The notes beneath the pieces are model-generated. The model worked only from the letters and a program-made list of their open reading frames with translations, did no database searches and had not been told where the DNA came from. Shown one piece after another: positions 20,696 through 31,938 of a stretch of 64,000 nucleotides of DNA. Within the stretch, counting starts at the first letter, position 1. Each line of letters starts with the position of its first letter. This stretch comes from Archivesica marissinica (taxonomy: Eukaryota > Mollusca > Bivalvia > Venerida > Vesicomyidae): contig CM026393.1 of the NCBI GenBank assembly GCA_014843695.1, forward strand, positions 7,164,440 to 7,228,439. The letters run 5' to 3'. The position numbers were made by a program, and so were the translations under genes.

Positions 20696-21565
20696 TATAC
20701 TAGATCTAGAGGACATAGAAAACGCACACTTCAGATAAGTGTGTTTTACATGAAAAACAATAACTATATAAATACATAGTTTTAAACATTTTGGAATATT
20801 TTTAGTTGTTCAGTTTGTGTTTTGTAATAAAGATGTGATATCTTTGATGGAATCTTTCGTTTTTATGTAATAATATTCATATAATGTAGGTGTGCGTTTT
20901 CTATGTCTTCTAGTATATAATGTAGTTGTGCGTTTTCTATGTCTTCTAGTATATAATGTAGTTGTTCGTTTTCTATGACCTCTAGTATATAATGTAGTTG
21001 TGCGTTTTCTATGACCTCTAGTATATAATGTAGTTGTGCGTTTTCTATGTCTTCTAGTATATAATGTAGTTGTTCGTTTTCTATGACCTCTAGTATATAA
21101 TGTAGTTGTGCGTTTTCTATGTCTTCTAGTATATAATGTAGTTGTTCGTTTTCTATGTCTTCTAGTATATAATGTAGTTGTGCGTTTTCTATGTCTTCTA
21201 GTATATAATGTAGTTGTTCGTTTTCTATGACCTCTAGTATATAATGTAGTTGTGCGTTTTCTATGTATTCTAGTATATAATGTAGTTGTTCGTTTTCTAT
21301 GTCTTCTAGTATATAATGTAGTTGTGCGTTTTCTATGTCTTCTAGTATATAATGTAGTTGTGCGTTTTCTATATCCTCTAGTATATAATGTAGTTGTGCG
21401 TTTTCTATATCCTCTAGTATATAATGTAGTTGTTCGTTTTCTATGTCTTCTAGTATATAATGTAGGTGTGCGTTTTCTATGTCATCTAGTATATAATGTA
21501 GGTGTGCGTTTTCTATGTCTTCTAGTATATAATGTAGTTGTGCGTTTTCTATGTCCTCTAGTATA
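20696..21565 (+). mobile_element. T36 element: inverted termini, core and internal 36-bp array
   Basis: The left end reads tatactag, then atctag, then aggacatagaaaacgcacac. The right end (21540-21565) is its inverse, gtgcgttttctatgtcctct agtata, apart from the 6-bp atctag insertion on the left. A core of about 150 bp (20730-20881, containing acatgaaaaacaataactat and taataaagatgtgatatc) is followed by about 19 tandem copies of the right terminus. The same core occurs at 50725-50879, and its left part occurs inverted at 36232-36311. No protein is encoded, so it is non-autonomous. Confidence 0.8.
20882..21565. repeat. 36-bp array inside T36, 19 copies
   Basis: 684 bp, exactly nineteen 36-bp units. 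The dominant form is gttgtgcgttttctatgtct then tctagtatataatgta, a subfamily distinct from the arrays at 3-4.6 kb (ggtgtgcg...gtcctc). Variants gtgcg/gttcg and gtcttc/gacctc alternate along the array. Confidence 0.93.
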
Positions 21566-21849
21566 CATACATGCATATTATAGCATTAATTCAATCAATC
21601 TGGTTGGAATTGCACAACGTGATGGTGGGTATATTCTAACATAAAATATCTAAATATATTGTCATATACATACAACATAACATGCACTAATATATTGCCC
21701 ATTGATGTGCTATGCCATGACACGTATTCAAATATTGTTGCAAAGACAATTGATAGCTAAGTATAATAATATAATAAAATTAGGCAAGGAATAAATTGAT
21801 CTAATGTGTTGATTTTATATAATTATATATATTATATGTTTTCTAATAT
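21566..21849. other. AT-rich spacer
   Basis: Unique, very AT-rich. No feature recognised. Confidence 0.45.
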
Positions 21850-22150
21850 GTACACATGTGTAATACAAACTGAAATGATTCTGATTGGTTGAGAGAATAA
21901 TCTTATAATCTGTAAATCAAACCTTAACTTATGTATATTTCTACTTGAATTGATAGATTACATTAACATTGAGGCAATCGACGATTTAAAAGAAGTATTG
22001 ACGTAATTAATTATATGGAAGTGCTGTTTAAAACGTAAATATAACGCTGTTTTGCGTAGTGACGTAATTACAATTTAGTGACGTCATAACCAATTGCGCT
22101 TACACTTGGCGCCAAAATGAAAGTAGTACTTAGTGTTATTTTTTGTGCAA
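21850..22150 (-). repeat. dispersed repeat R1, copy 2 (inverted)
   Basis: Reverse-complement match to 1930-2210, block by block: gtacacatgtgtaat, aatgattctgattggttgag, tgctgttt, ttgcgtagtgac, tgacgtcat, ggcgccaaaatgaaagtag and agtgttatt. The palindrome TGACGTCA is kept at 22079-22086. Confidence 0.65.
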
Positions 22151-22207
22151 AAATATGATTAAAGCTCGTTTCATAAAATATGGCATGAAATCAGCACTCG
22201 TGTAAGA

Positions 22208-24478
22208 TCCTATATATACTCACACGTCCTATATATACTCACACGACCTATATATACTCACACGTCCTATATATACTCACACGTCCTATATATACTCACA
22301 CGTCCTATATATACTAACACGTCCTATATATACTCACACGTCCTATATATACTCACACGTCCTATATATACTAATAAGTCCTATATATACTAACACGTCC
22401 TATATATACTCACACGTCCTATATATACTCACACGTCCTATATATACTAACACGTCCTATATATACTCACACGTCCTATATATACTCACACGTCCTATAT
22501 ATACTCACACGTCCTATATATACTCGCACGTCCTATATATACTAACACGTCCTATATATACTCACACGTCCTATATATACTCACACGTCCTATATATTCT
22601 AATACGTCCTATATATACTAACACGTCCTATATATACTCACACGTCCTATATATACTCACACGTCCTATATATACTCACACGTCCTATATATACTCGCAC
22701 GTCCTATATATACTCGCACGTCCTATATATACTCGCACGTCCTATATATACTTACATGTCCTATATATACTCACACGTCCTATATATACTCACACGTCCT
22801 ATATATACTCACACGTCCTATATATACTCACACGTCCTATATATACTCACACGTCCTATATATACTCACACGTCCTATATATACTCACACGTCCTATATA
22901 TACTAACGTCCTATATATACTAACACGTCCTATATATACTCACACGACCTATATATACTCACACGACCTATATATACTCACACGTCCTATATATACTCAC
23001 ACGTCCTATATATACTAACACGTCCTATATATACTCACACGTCCTATATATACTCGCACGTCCTATATATACTCGCACGTCCTATATATACTCACACGTC
23101 CTATATATACTCACATGTCCTATATATACTCACACGTCCTATATATACTCACACGTCNNNNNNNNNNNNNNNNNNNNNNNNNNNNNNNNNNNNNNNNNNN
23201 NNNNNNNNNNNNNNNNNNNNNNNNNNNNNNNNNNNNNNNNNNNNNNNNNNNNNNNNNNNNNNNNNNNNNNNNNNNNNNNNNNNNNNNNNNNNNNNNNNNN
23301 NNNNNNNNNNNNNNNNNNNNNNNNNNNNNNNNNNNNNNNNNNNNNNNNNNNNNNNNNNNNNNNNNNNNNNNNNNNNNNNNNNNNNNNNNNNNNNNNNNNN
23401 NNNNNNNNNNNNNNNNNNNNNNNNNNNNNNNNNNNNNNNNNNNNNNNNNNNNNNNNNNNNNNNNNNNNNNNNNNNNNNNNNNNNNNNNNNNNNNNNNNNN
23501 NNNNNNNNNNNNNNNNNNNNNNNNNNNNNNNNNNNNNNNNNNNNNNNNNNNNNNNNNNNNNNNNNNNNNNNNNNNNNNNNNNNNNNNNNNNNNNNNNNNN
23601 NNNNNNNNNNNNNNNNNNNNNNNNNNNNNNNNNNNNNNNNNNNNNNNNNNNNNNNNNNNNNNNNNNNNNNNNNNNNNNNNNNNNNNNNNNNNNNNNNNNN
23701 NNNNNNNNNNNNNNNNNNNNNNNNNNNNNNNNNNNNNNNNNNNNNNNNNNNNNNNNNNNNNNNNNNNNNNNNNNNNNNNNNNNNNNNNNNNNNNNNNNNN
23801 NNNNNNNNNNNNNNNNNNNNNNNNNNNNNNNNNNNNNNNNNNNNNNNNNNNNNNNNNNNNNNNNNNNNNNNNNNNNNNNNNNNNNNNNNNNNNNNNNNNN
23901 NNNNNNNNNNNNNNNNNNNNNNNNNNNNNNNNNNNNNNNNNNNNNNNNNNNNNNNNNNNNNNNNNNNNNNNNNNNNNNNNNNNNNNNNNNNNNNNNNNNN
24001 NNNNNNNNNNNNNNNNNNNNNNNNNNNNNNNNNNNNNNNNNNNNNNNNNNNNNNNNNNNNNNNNNNNNNNNNNNNNNNNNNNNNNNNNNNNNNNNNNNNN
24101 NNNNNNNNNNNNNNNNNNNNNNNNNNNNNNNNNNNNNNNNNNNNNNNNNNNNNNNNNATATATACTCACACGTCCTATATATACTCACACGTCCTATATA
24201 TACTCACACGACCTATATATACTCACACGTCCTATATATATTCACACGTCCTATATATACTCACAAGTCCTATATATACTCACACGTCCTATATATACTC
24301 ACATGTCCTATATATACTCACACGTCCTATATATACTCACACGTCCTATATATACTCACACGTCCTATATATACTCACACGTCCTATATATACTAACACG
24401 TCCTATATATATACTCACACGTCCTATATATACTCACACGTCCTATATATACTCACACGTCCTATATATACTCACACG
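22208..24478. repeat. 19-bp minisatellite with assembly gap
   Basis: Unit tcctatatatactcacacg, about 67 copies visible on the two sides of a 1000-N gap. The last copy runs without a break into the left inverted terminus of MITE M2 (24467-24504), whose outermost bases tatactcacacg are the same as the repeat unit. Confidence 0.93.
23158..24157. other. assembly gap of exactly 1000 N
   Basis: Placeholder gap within the 19-bp array. The true size is unknown, so the copy number of the array cannot be given. Confidence 0.99.
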
Positions 24479-24710
24479 AAAAAGAAAGTGTGCACTTGGT
24501 TAGAGGGGAAATTATATACTTATATTCACACGTAAAACAGTGTTCTGATAATGATCAAATTTCAATTAAAAGTAAAACATCGTGTAGCCAAGGCAATACG
24601 TGTTTGCACATTTAGATACCAAATTTGCCTATTTATTGCTTCTTTATAATTATAATAGTATAAAATTGTCCGTCTAACCAAGTGCACACTTTCTTTTTCG
24701 TGTGAGTATA
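24467..24710. mobile_element. MITE M2 with perfect 38-bp inverted termini
   Basis: Positions 24467-24504 and 24673-24710 are exact reverse complements over 38 bp (outer end tatactcacacgaaaaag, inner end cttggttaga). The 168-bp interior is AT-rich and non-coding. A second copy, missing its left terminus and carrying a nested insertion, lies at 34853-35275. A TA-type target is possible but cannot be proven because the left flank is the 19-bp array. Confidence 0.9.
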
Positions 24711-25084
24711 TGTTTACTGTTTGAAAACATTGACAACTATAGTACCTTAAAAAGTATATATTGTTATAAACACAATCACCACTTAAACAGAAATCAATCT
24801 TAGATTCTCTATTAATTTTTTTTTACAAAACAGTATTTAGTATGAACAACCAAAACCCAAAATGTCAACCAATGACATGTAAATCCGACTGAGGTTCATT
24901 TGCTTTGTAAGGAATAACATAGAAGTGCGCATTTTGCGCATGACGTACATGTAACAACATATTAAACTAAAATGTCATTTATTGTAACAACATATTAAAC
25001 TAACATATTCTACTGACAATATTGAAAACATTTTTCATAGCATATTCAAAGCATGGCAATACAAAGGTGGGCAATTATCCGCCA
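24711..25084. other. no gene recognised
   Basis: AT-rich. One short duplication (tgtaacaacatattaaacta at about 24950 and 24980) is the only structure seen. Confidence 0.5.
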
Positions 25085-25384
25085 CAGCAAAATGGTTCAC
25101 AGCAAAATGTTTCACAGTAAAATGGTTCACAGCAAAATGGTTCACAGCAAAATGGTTCACAACAAAATGGTTCACAGCAAAATGGTTCACAGCAAAATGG
25201 TTCACAGTAATATGGTTCACAGCAAAATGTTTCACAGCAAAATGGTTCACAACAAAATGGTTCACAGCAAAATGGTTCACAGCAAAATGGTTCACAGTAA
25301 TATGGTTCACAGCAAAATGGTTCACAGCAAAATGGTTCACAACAAAATGGTTCACAGCAACATGGTTCACAGCAAAATGATTCA
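25085..25384. repeat. 15-bp minisatellite, 20 copies
   Basis: Exactly 300 bp of cagcaaaatggttca, with variants cagtaat, caacaaa and gtttca. As the period is 5 codons, open frames appear on both strands and are disregarded. Confidence 0.93.
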
Positions 25385-25520
25385 CGTTGATTATTAACAA
25401 CCAAGTCGTTCTAACACTTAATATATCTCCGAATATAGAAACATGTTGTGAACGACAGAACGACGTAAGATTGATTGTATGATGGCGGTGTCACGCTGAC
25501 ACACACTATCTGTTTGAACA

Positions 25521-27131
25521 GTTGTATATCATGTAGTTAATTAGACTTGGTTTAGCGTATGCATGCACTTGTATCACCTGACTGATGTTCCTGCTTGTAA
25601 CCACAGTTGTATATCATGTAGTTAATTAGACTTGGTTTAGCGTATGCATGCACTTGTATCACCTGACTGATGTCCCTGCTTGTAACCACAGTTGTATATC
25701 ATGTAGTTAATTAGACTTGGTTTAACGTATGCATGCACTTGTATCACCTGACTGATGTCCCTGCTTGTAACCACAGTTGTATATCATGTAGTTAATTAGA
25801 CTTGGTTTAACGTATGCATGCACTTGTATCACCTGACTGATGTCCCTGCTTGTAACCACATGCACTTGTATCACCTGACTGATGTCCCTGCTTGTAACCA
25901 CAGTTGTATATCATGTAGTTAATTAGACTTGGTTTAGCGTATGCATGCACTTGTATCACCTGACTGATGTCCCTGCTTGTAACCACATGCACTTGTATCA
26001 CCTGACTGATGTCCCTGCTTGTAACCACAGTTGTATATCATGTAGTTAATTAGACTTGGTTTAGCGTATGCATGCACTTGTATCACCTGACTGATGTCCC
26101 TGCTTGTAACCACAGTTGTATATCATGTAGTTAATTAGACTTGGTTTAGCGTATGCATGCACTTGTATCACCTGACTGATGTCCCTGCTTGTAACCACAT
26201 GCACTTGTATCACCTGACTGATGTCCCTGCTTGTAACCACAGTTGTATATCATGTAGTTAATTAGACTTGGTTTAGCGTATGCATGCACTTGTATCACCT
26301 GACTGATGTCCCTGCTTGTAACCACATGCACTTGTATCACCTGACTGATGTCCCTGCTTGTAACCACAGTTGTATATCATGTAGTTAATTAGACTTGGTT
26401 TAGCGTATGCATGCACTTGTATCACCTGACTGATGTCCCTGCTTGTAACCATATGCACTTGTATCACCTGACTGATGTCCCTGCTTGTAACCACAGTTGT
26501 ATATCATGTAGTTAATTAGACTTGGTTTAGCGTATGCATGCACTTGTATCACCTGACTGATGTCCCTGCTTGTAACCACAGTTGTATATCATGTAGTTAA
26601 TTAGACTTGGTTTAGCGTATGCATGCACTTGTATCACCTGACTGATGTCCCTGCTTGTAACCACATGCACTTGTATCACCTGACTGATGTCCCTGCTTGT
26701 AACCACAGTTGTATATCATGTAGTTAATTAGACTTGGTTTAGCGTATGCATGCACTTGTATCACCTGACTGATGTCCCTGCTTGTAACCACATGCACTTG
26801 TATCACCTGACTGATGTCCCTGCTTGTAACCACAGTTGTATATCATGTAGTTAATTAGACTTGGTTTAGCGTATGCATGCACTTGTATCACCTGACTGAT
26901 GTCCCTGCTTGTAACCACATGCACTTGTATCACCTGACTGATGTCCCTGCTTGTAACCACAGTTGTATATCATGTAGTTAATTAGACTTGGTTTAGCGTA
27001 TGCATGCACTTGTATCACCTGACTGATGTCCCTGCTTGTAACCACATGCACTTGTATCACCTGACTGATGTCCCTGCTTGTAACCACAGTTGTATATCAT
27101 GTAGTTAATTAGACTTGGTTTAGCGTATGCA
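25521..27131. repeat. 85/127-bp higher-order array
   Basis: Two modules: A (43 bp, gttgtatatcatgtagttaa...gtatgca) and B (42 bp, tgcacttgtatcacctgact...aaccaca). From 25521 the order is AB, AB, AB, ABB, ABB, AB, ABB, ABB, ABB, AB, ABB x4, then a final A at 27089. Module starts predicted by adding 85 or 127 agree with the sequence at each boundary I checked. Copies are almost identical, so expansion was recent. Confidence 0.93.
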
Positions 27132-27635
27132 TGCACTTGTATCACCTGACTGATGTCCCTGCTTGTAACCACATGCACTTGTATCACCTGACTGATGTCC
27201 CTGCTTGTAACCACATGCACTTGTATCACCTGACTGATGTCCCTGCTTGTAACCACATGCACTTGTATCACCTGACTGATGTCCCTGCTTGTAACCACAT
27301 GCACTTGTATCACCTGACTGATGTCCCTGCTTGTAACCACATGCACTTGTATCACCTGACTGATGTCCCTGCTTGTAACCACATGCACTTGTATCACCTG
27401 ACTGATGTCCCTGCTTGTAACCACATGCACTTGTATCACCTGACTGATGTCCCTGCTTGTAACCACATGCACTTGTATCACCTGACTGATGTCCCTACTT
27501 GTAACCACATGCACTTGTATCACCTGACTGATGTCCCTGCTTGTAACCACATGCACTTGTATCACCTGACTGATGTCCCTGCTTGTAACCACATGCACTT
27601 GTATCACCTGACTGATGTCCCTGCTTGTAACCACA
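27132..27635. repeat. pure B-module array, twelve 42-bp copies
   Basis: Exactly 504 bp, twelve B modules with a single visible substitution (gtccctactt at about 27491). It ends the higher-order array. The 42-bp period keeps frames open on both strands. Confidence 0.93.
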
Positions 27636-27739
27636 GAAATATGTTTTTATATTGCTTATTTTAAAGCCATATTCCTGTTCAAACTGACGTCACAATTTCC
27701 AAGGCTGAACAGAGATTGTTATGATAGAAAATGACGCAA

Positions 27740-27990
27740 GGTCGCGTTGAATGGCACTAGAACGTCGTGCTTTGAATACAATAAATGACGTCACAAAAGA
27801 CGTCATAGATGGCGTCATTGAACGTTTGAATCTGAATGCGTTCGCGTTGGCAACATTTCAACCTACAACGGCACCACATATGCAATCAGTGAGAACTCAA
27901 ATATGCTGTCCTACTGCTTACAACCAGTGGAATAACACATTTTATTTCACTGATAAATTTCTATATTTCATCGAAAGCATAAAATAAACC
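27740..27990 (+). repeat. dispersed repeat G, copy 1
   Basis: The block atgcaatcagtgagaa, then gtggaataacacattttatt, tcactgata and atttctatatttcat, ending aaagcataaaataa, recurs at 54768-54868 and, inverted, at 61808-61922. The upstream part has two near-palindromic tgacgtca/gacgtcat sites. An open frame (27751-27987, 78 aa) covers it but is not kept in the other copies. Confidence 0.6.
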
Positions 27991-28504
27991 ATGTTTAGTT
28001 ATCTATGATCCGTCTATGATAGGTAACTCCGTTTCTTTGTTGAACGATTCATAATAGTATTGAAATTAATGTGCGTACATCACGTTACCATGGACGTACC
28101 GGTGTTCGGTCACCGATGGTTTGAATATGTGAATAACTTCTAGTCAGTCTCTTTTATTGTAGATAACATAATATTACTATGCAAAGTGATCATTCTTGCA
28201 TTTAATGAGCTTGACCACAATTTCACTCACATGTGAATAACACGATGTATGGTACATATTTACCGTGATATCTCACATGTATGCATATTTATTTGTAGAC
28301 TAATCTTAGTTAAATTATTTCTAATCGAAAGTATCGCGTGTTTAGTATTGACGCCAATGACAAACAAACGTCAATTCAGGAGCGCGGATGACCGTTATAT
28401 GAAATCCTACTTTCACTTGTGAACATTTGTATACCACAAAACACTGTTTATTGATTCAATATTGGTGTTCGAATGTATTCAGAAGAATGTGTAGTAAGTA
28501 GCTA
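27991..28504. other. no gene recognised
   Basis: AT-rich unique sequence up to MITE M1. No repeats noticed. Confidence 0.45.
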
Positions 28505-28506
28505 TA

Positions 28507-28684
28507 CAGTCAAACCTGTGTTAGTGGTCACCTCTATTAAGCAGCCAACCTGTATTAAGCAGCCAGTTTACATAGTCCCAATGTGTTGTTTTATTATACA
28601 TTTGACCTCTATTAAGCAGCCACCTGTGCTAAGCAGCCACCTTCTGTGATTCCCTTGGCTGGCTGCTTAAGACAGGTTTGACTG
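28507..28684. mobile_element. MITE M1, TA-flanked
   Basis: Inverted termini cagtcaaacctgt at the left and acaggtttgactg at the right, each bordered by TA (28505-28506 and 28685-28686), as in Tc1/mariner-type MITEs. The interior repeats attaagcagcca several times. A second, heavily interrupted copy lies at 50360-51113 in the opposite orientation. Confidence 0.88.
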
Positions 28685-28686
28685 TA

Positions 28687-29121
28687 CATTTATACGTGAA
28701 GAAATGCATTTTATTTGCTTTTTGCAATGTTATGTCGCTTTAACTATTTGGTCTAAATCATACCATACCACGTACATTTCACATATATGATGGCAACTGT
28801 AAGCCAATAAACGATTCGCTTGTAACAGCTAATATTTCAATGAACAATTGTACAATGTGCATCTGGTACTAAAAGAGAAACATATATCTACGTATCATAG
28901 GAGTACAGTTTCACTGAGTCTAAGTTAACAAATGTTGCCACGTTCTCTATACTCATCATTCAACGGATTATGTAGAAAAGCAACTTAATTCCCGCGATAT
29001 TTCTAAATCAACGACGATATCGATGCAAAATATCTGAAAATATCTACATGGCATATTAGTTATCATCATAACTTTATTCTCGAGAATAATAAATAGTTTG
29101 ACATAGTATCATTCCTGTTAA
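28687..29121. other. no gene recognised
   Basis: AT-rich unique sequence before the RT relic. Confidence 0.45.
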
Positions 29122-29433
29122 TTGGCTTTTATCCAAATTCTAGATTATTGGATTTCTGCAATTGATAATAATGAAACTGTTTGTACTTTATTACTTGACC
29201 TATCTAAAGCATTTGGCCTAGTTGATCACAACATCCTTTTTGAAACCTATTCTCTATGGAATGGATGCATCCACTGTCAACTGGTTTTCATCATATGTAC
29301 ATGGCAGAACACAAATACCTCATGTGTTTGGAGTACTATCGTGAACTACTGTAACTGTTTTCTCTCGAGTTCCCAAGGGCTCCGTACTTGGACCCTTATT
29401 ATTCTTGCTTTATATAAATGACGACTTAATCGT
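29122..29433 (+). pseudogene. broken LINE reverse-transcriptase fragment
   Basis: Residues LLLDLSKAFGLVDHNIL match RT motif A (the D of AFD is replaced by G). Further on, in another frame, the DNA (ttcccaagggctccgtactt) reads as VPKGSVLGPLLFL followed by LYIND, i.e. motif B. At least one frameshift separates the two and the rest of the element is missing. It is a dead fragment, unrelated in position to the intact LINE. Confidence 0.82.
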
Positions 29434-30118
29434 ACGATGAAATGAAAACTCGTCATGAATTCTATATATATTCAAATAGTGTATATTTCTAACTTTGAAG
29501 GAGACCCGCATTTTATGCTAACAATTTTAATATATTAACATACTGAAAGTGATGTACACACATTCATAATTTCTATGTTATGGTTACGGAGCAACGTAGT
29601 CAACGAAATAAAACTATCGTAGTCAAAAATAATATATTTTCAAATAACTTAAATCTGTAAGGGATTTGAAGTCATTACTGGCATTCGTGTGTAACACTTG
29701 TACTGGTGATGCAATGGGTACAACTGTACAATAACAAGTAGCTGCTGAGTCATGATGGCAGCCATTTTGAACAGAGTTATAAACGTGTGTACATATAAGA
29801 AATTATCACATGGCTTGAATACAAGCACAGTTATGTGATAAATGATTATAAGTAAGCAGTTGCCATGTACATCATATGCTTGAAACTATAATCGCAGGCT
29901 CTGGACGTATGTGAGTGTTGGACAGCCGCCAGACAAACTCGTCCGTATCAGATGCAGACTGCTACATATCAGAAAAGCCATGTTATGAAACTTATCTCTT
30001 ATATTACCATATTGCGGAATTCTGAATATTAGACGATATGGTACCAGTATTGGAAACTTCTCTTACGCTCTACTCACAATATCCATAATTGTGTTGCTAT
30101 TTTACTTTATTCTTAACC
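29434..30118. other. unique sequence with an R1 fragment
   Basis: No gene. 29783-29850 (acgtgtgtacatataagaaa, then gttatgtgataa) matches the 3' part of R1 at 2190-2262. The phrase gatggcagccattttgaaca at 29753 recurs in part at 59348. Confidence 0.5.
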
Positions 30119-30165
30119 CAGTGAGGAAGCTATCTTGTGGAAGATCGGGTGTTCTACACGGGTCC
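30119..30165 (+). mobile_element. SINE-F fragment
   Basis: gtgaggaagctatcttgtgg then aagatcgggtgttctac resembles the SINE-F body at 47412-47458 (gaggaagctatccggctgac, gaaggtcagtggttctac). It directly precedes the 46-bp array. Confidence 0.55.
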
Positions 30166-30170
30166 TCAAT

Positions 30171-30722
30171 CGTACATGGAATGTTGTTCGTACACCCGGT
30201 GTCTTCCTGCACCAATCGTACATGGAATGTTATTCGTACACCCGGTGTCGTCCTGCACCAATCGTACATGGAATGTTGTTCGTACACCCGGTGTCTGCCT
30301 GCACCAATCGTACATGGAATGTTGTTCGTACACCCGGTGTCGTCCTGCACCAATCGTACATGGAATGTTGTTCGTACACCCGGTGTCTGCCTGCACCAAT
30401 CGTACATGGAATGTTGTTCGTACACCCGGTGTCGTCCTGCACCAATCGTACATGGAATGTTGTTCGTACACCCGGTGTCTGCCTGCATCAATCGTACATG
30501 GAATGCTATTCGTACACCCGGTGTCGTCCTGCACCAATCGTACATGGAATGTTATTCGTACACCCGGTGTCGTCCTGCACCAATCGTACATGGAATGTTG
30601 TTCGTACACCCGGTGTCGTCCTGCACCAATCGTACATGGAATGTTGTTCGTACACCCGGTGTCGTCCTGCACCAATCGTACATGGAATGTTGTTCATACA
30701 CCCGGTGTCGTCGTGCACCAAT
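30171..30722. repeat. 46-bp minisatellite, exactly 12 copies
   Basis: 552 bp, twelve units of cgtacatggaatgttgttcg tacacccggtgtcgtcctgc accaat. Variation is confined to a few sites (gttgtt/gttatt, gtcgtcc/gtctgcc). Five overlapping frames are open and none is credible as a protein. Confidence 0.93.
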
Positions 30723-30734
30723 AACGTATGGAGA

Positions 30735-30991
30735 TTTTTGTTCTAAACTTTATTTATTTTACAACGATTTCGAAGCATGTTCTAACAATTTATATTAATC
30801 ACTCTCGTTGGCGCGGATGAAAAGCGTATATATGTGGTCATTCGTGTACGAGGAGACCGGAGTACCTGGAGAACACCCACATGTCCGATCTGGCGACCAC
30901 CGTACCATCTCACATACTTCCCGTTCCGAGGATCGAACCCGTGGTGCATTGGTGAGTAGCGATCTCGCTAACCACTGCTGTAATCGGACAG
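30735..30991 (-). mobile_element. SINE-A, full length
   Basis: Candidate duplication atggaga at 30728-30734 and 30992-30998. On the minus strand: head ctgtccgattacagcagtgg (A box damaged by tac), B box gggttcgatcctcgg, and body with the SINE-A gcgccaacgagagtgattaa. The tail ends in tgtaaaataaataaagttt. Confidence 0.85.
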
Positions 30992-30998
30992 ATGGAGA

Positions 30999-31585
30999 GT
31001 GGACGTATGACATACACTGTCGATGCGAGTTTATACCCATAAAACAAACAAAAACACACACACAATTATTCAGTACTCAACTCGGAATTGATGATTGATA
31101 TTTCGTTTTGTATGCACGTAATACGTTATATATTGATAGCATGCTAAGAGATATTGCCCAGTATTATACTTCATTTATGAAACGATTTATGAGACAATTA
31201 GAGCACATGTTTGACCTTATGATATACATGTATGGTATGGCTGTCATTGGAATGTATTTCAAATGATCAAAACAACATCTCTACCAAGATTTATCAATTG
31301 TAGAAAGTCGATCATTATGTAAATATTGGATGGAATACAAGTACATATACATAGCATTTATATAGCTCAGAAATTAAAAATTATTCTATTGCGCTTCACA
31401 ATTACAGATGCAATTTTAAACATTTACACATGTCAATAATATATGGAAATATAAATAAAGATGTATACATATATATAACTAGGACTCTAGTAATGATTTG
31501 AAAATAAACGAAGCCCATTGTTTCACCAAATTGTTTTTATATGACGTGATTGTTCAGGGTTAGTTAGGGCATATACGCATACAAA
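30999..31585. other. no gene recognised
   Basis: AT-rich unique sequence. No repeats shared with the window were noticed. Confidence 0.45.
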
Positions 31586-31593
31586 TATAAGTC

Positions 31594-31870
31594 GTGGAAG
31601 TCGTGGAAGTCGTGAAAGTCGTGAAAGTCGTGGAAGTCGTGGAAGTCGTGATAGCGCAGTGGATAGGCGTTCGCTCCAGGTGTGAAAGGTCCGGAGTTCG
31701 AGCCCCACTGGAGCCGTTACGATTGTGCCCTTAGGCAAGGCATTTAAATTCCACATTGCCTCTTCTCTCTCCCTCGTGGCGATGGATTCCATCAGGAATG
31801 AGGTCTCGAGAGCGATTTATATAAGTTGAAATAACTTGTTTCGCAATCGAGCTAAAATAAATTTGTATAA
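31594..31870 (+). mobile_element. SINE-B with 9-bp amplified 5' end
   Basis: The SINE-B start gtggaagtcgtg is preceded by six further copies of its own 9-bp segment (gtcgtggaa or gtcgtgaaa, 31594-31650). The rest is a good SINE-B: A box tagcgcagtgg, B box agttcgagccccactgg, body, tail hairpin aagttgaaataactt, ending aaataaatttgtataaacta. Confidence 0.9.
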
Positions 31871-31938
31871 ACTAAATATATACCTGTTGCGTTCCTCACA
31901 ATTCTTAGATTAAGAATGAAAGCTGCGCATACGGTTCA

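Noticed and set aside
20882..21565. CRISPR-like regular 36-bp repeats
   Set aside because: The units are contiguous without spacers, the DNA is eukaryotic and no cas gene exists. It is a minisatellite in a transposon.
23115..24503. 462-aa and 349-aa frames spanning the first gap
   Set aside because: Mostly N; the visible ends are the 19-bp repeat.
27751..27987. 78-aa frame as a small host gene
   Set aside because: Overlaps dispersed repeat G, and the frame is not kept in the copies at 54.8 and 61.8 kb.
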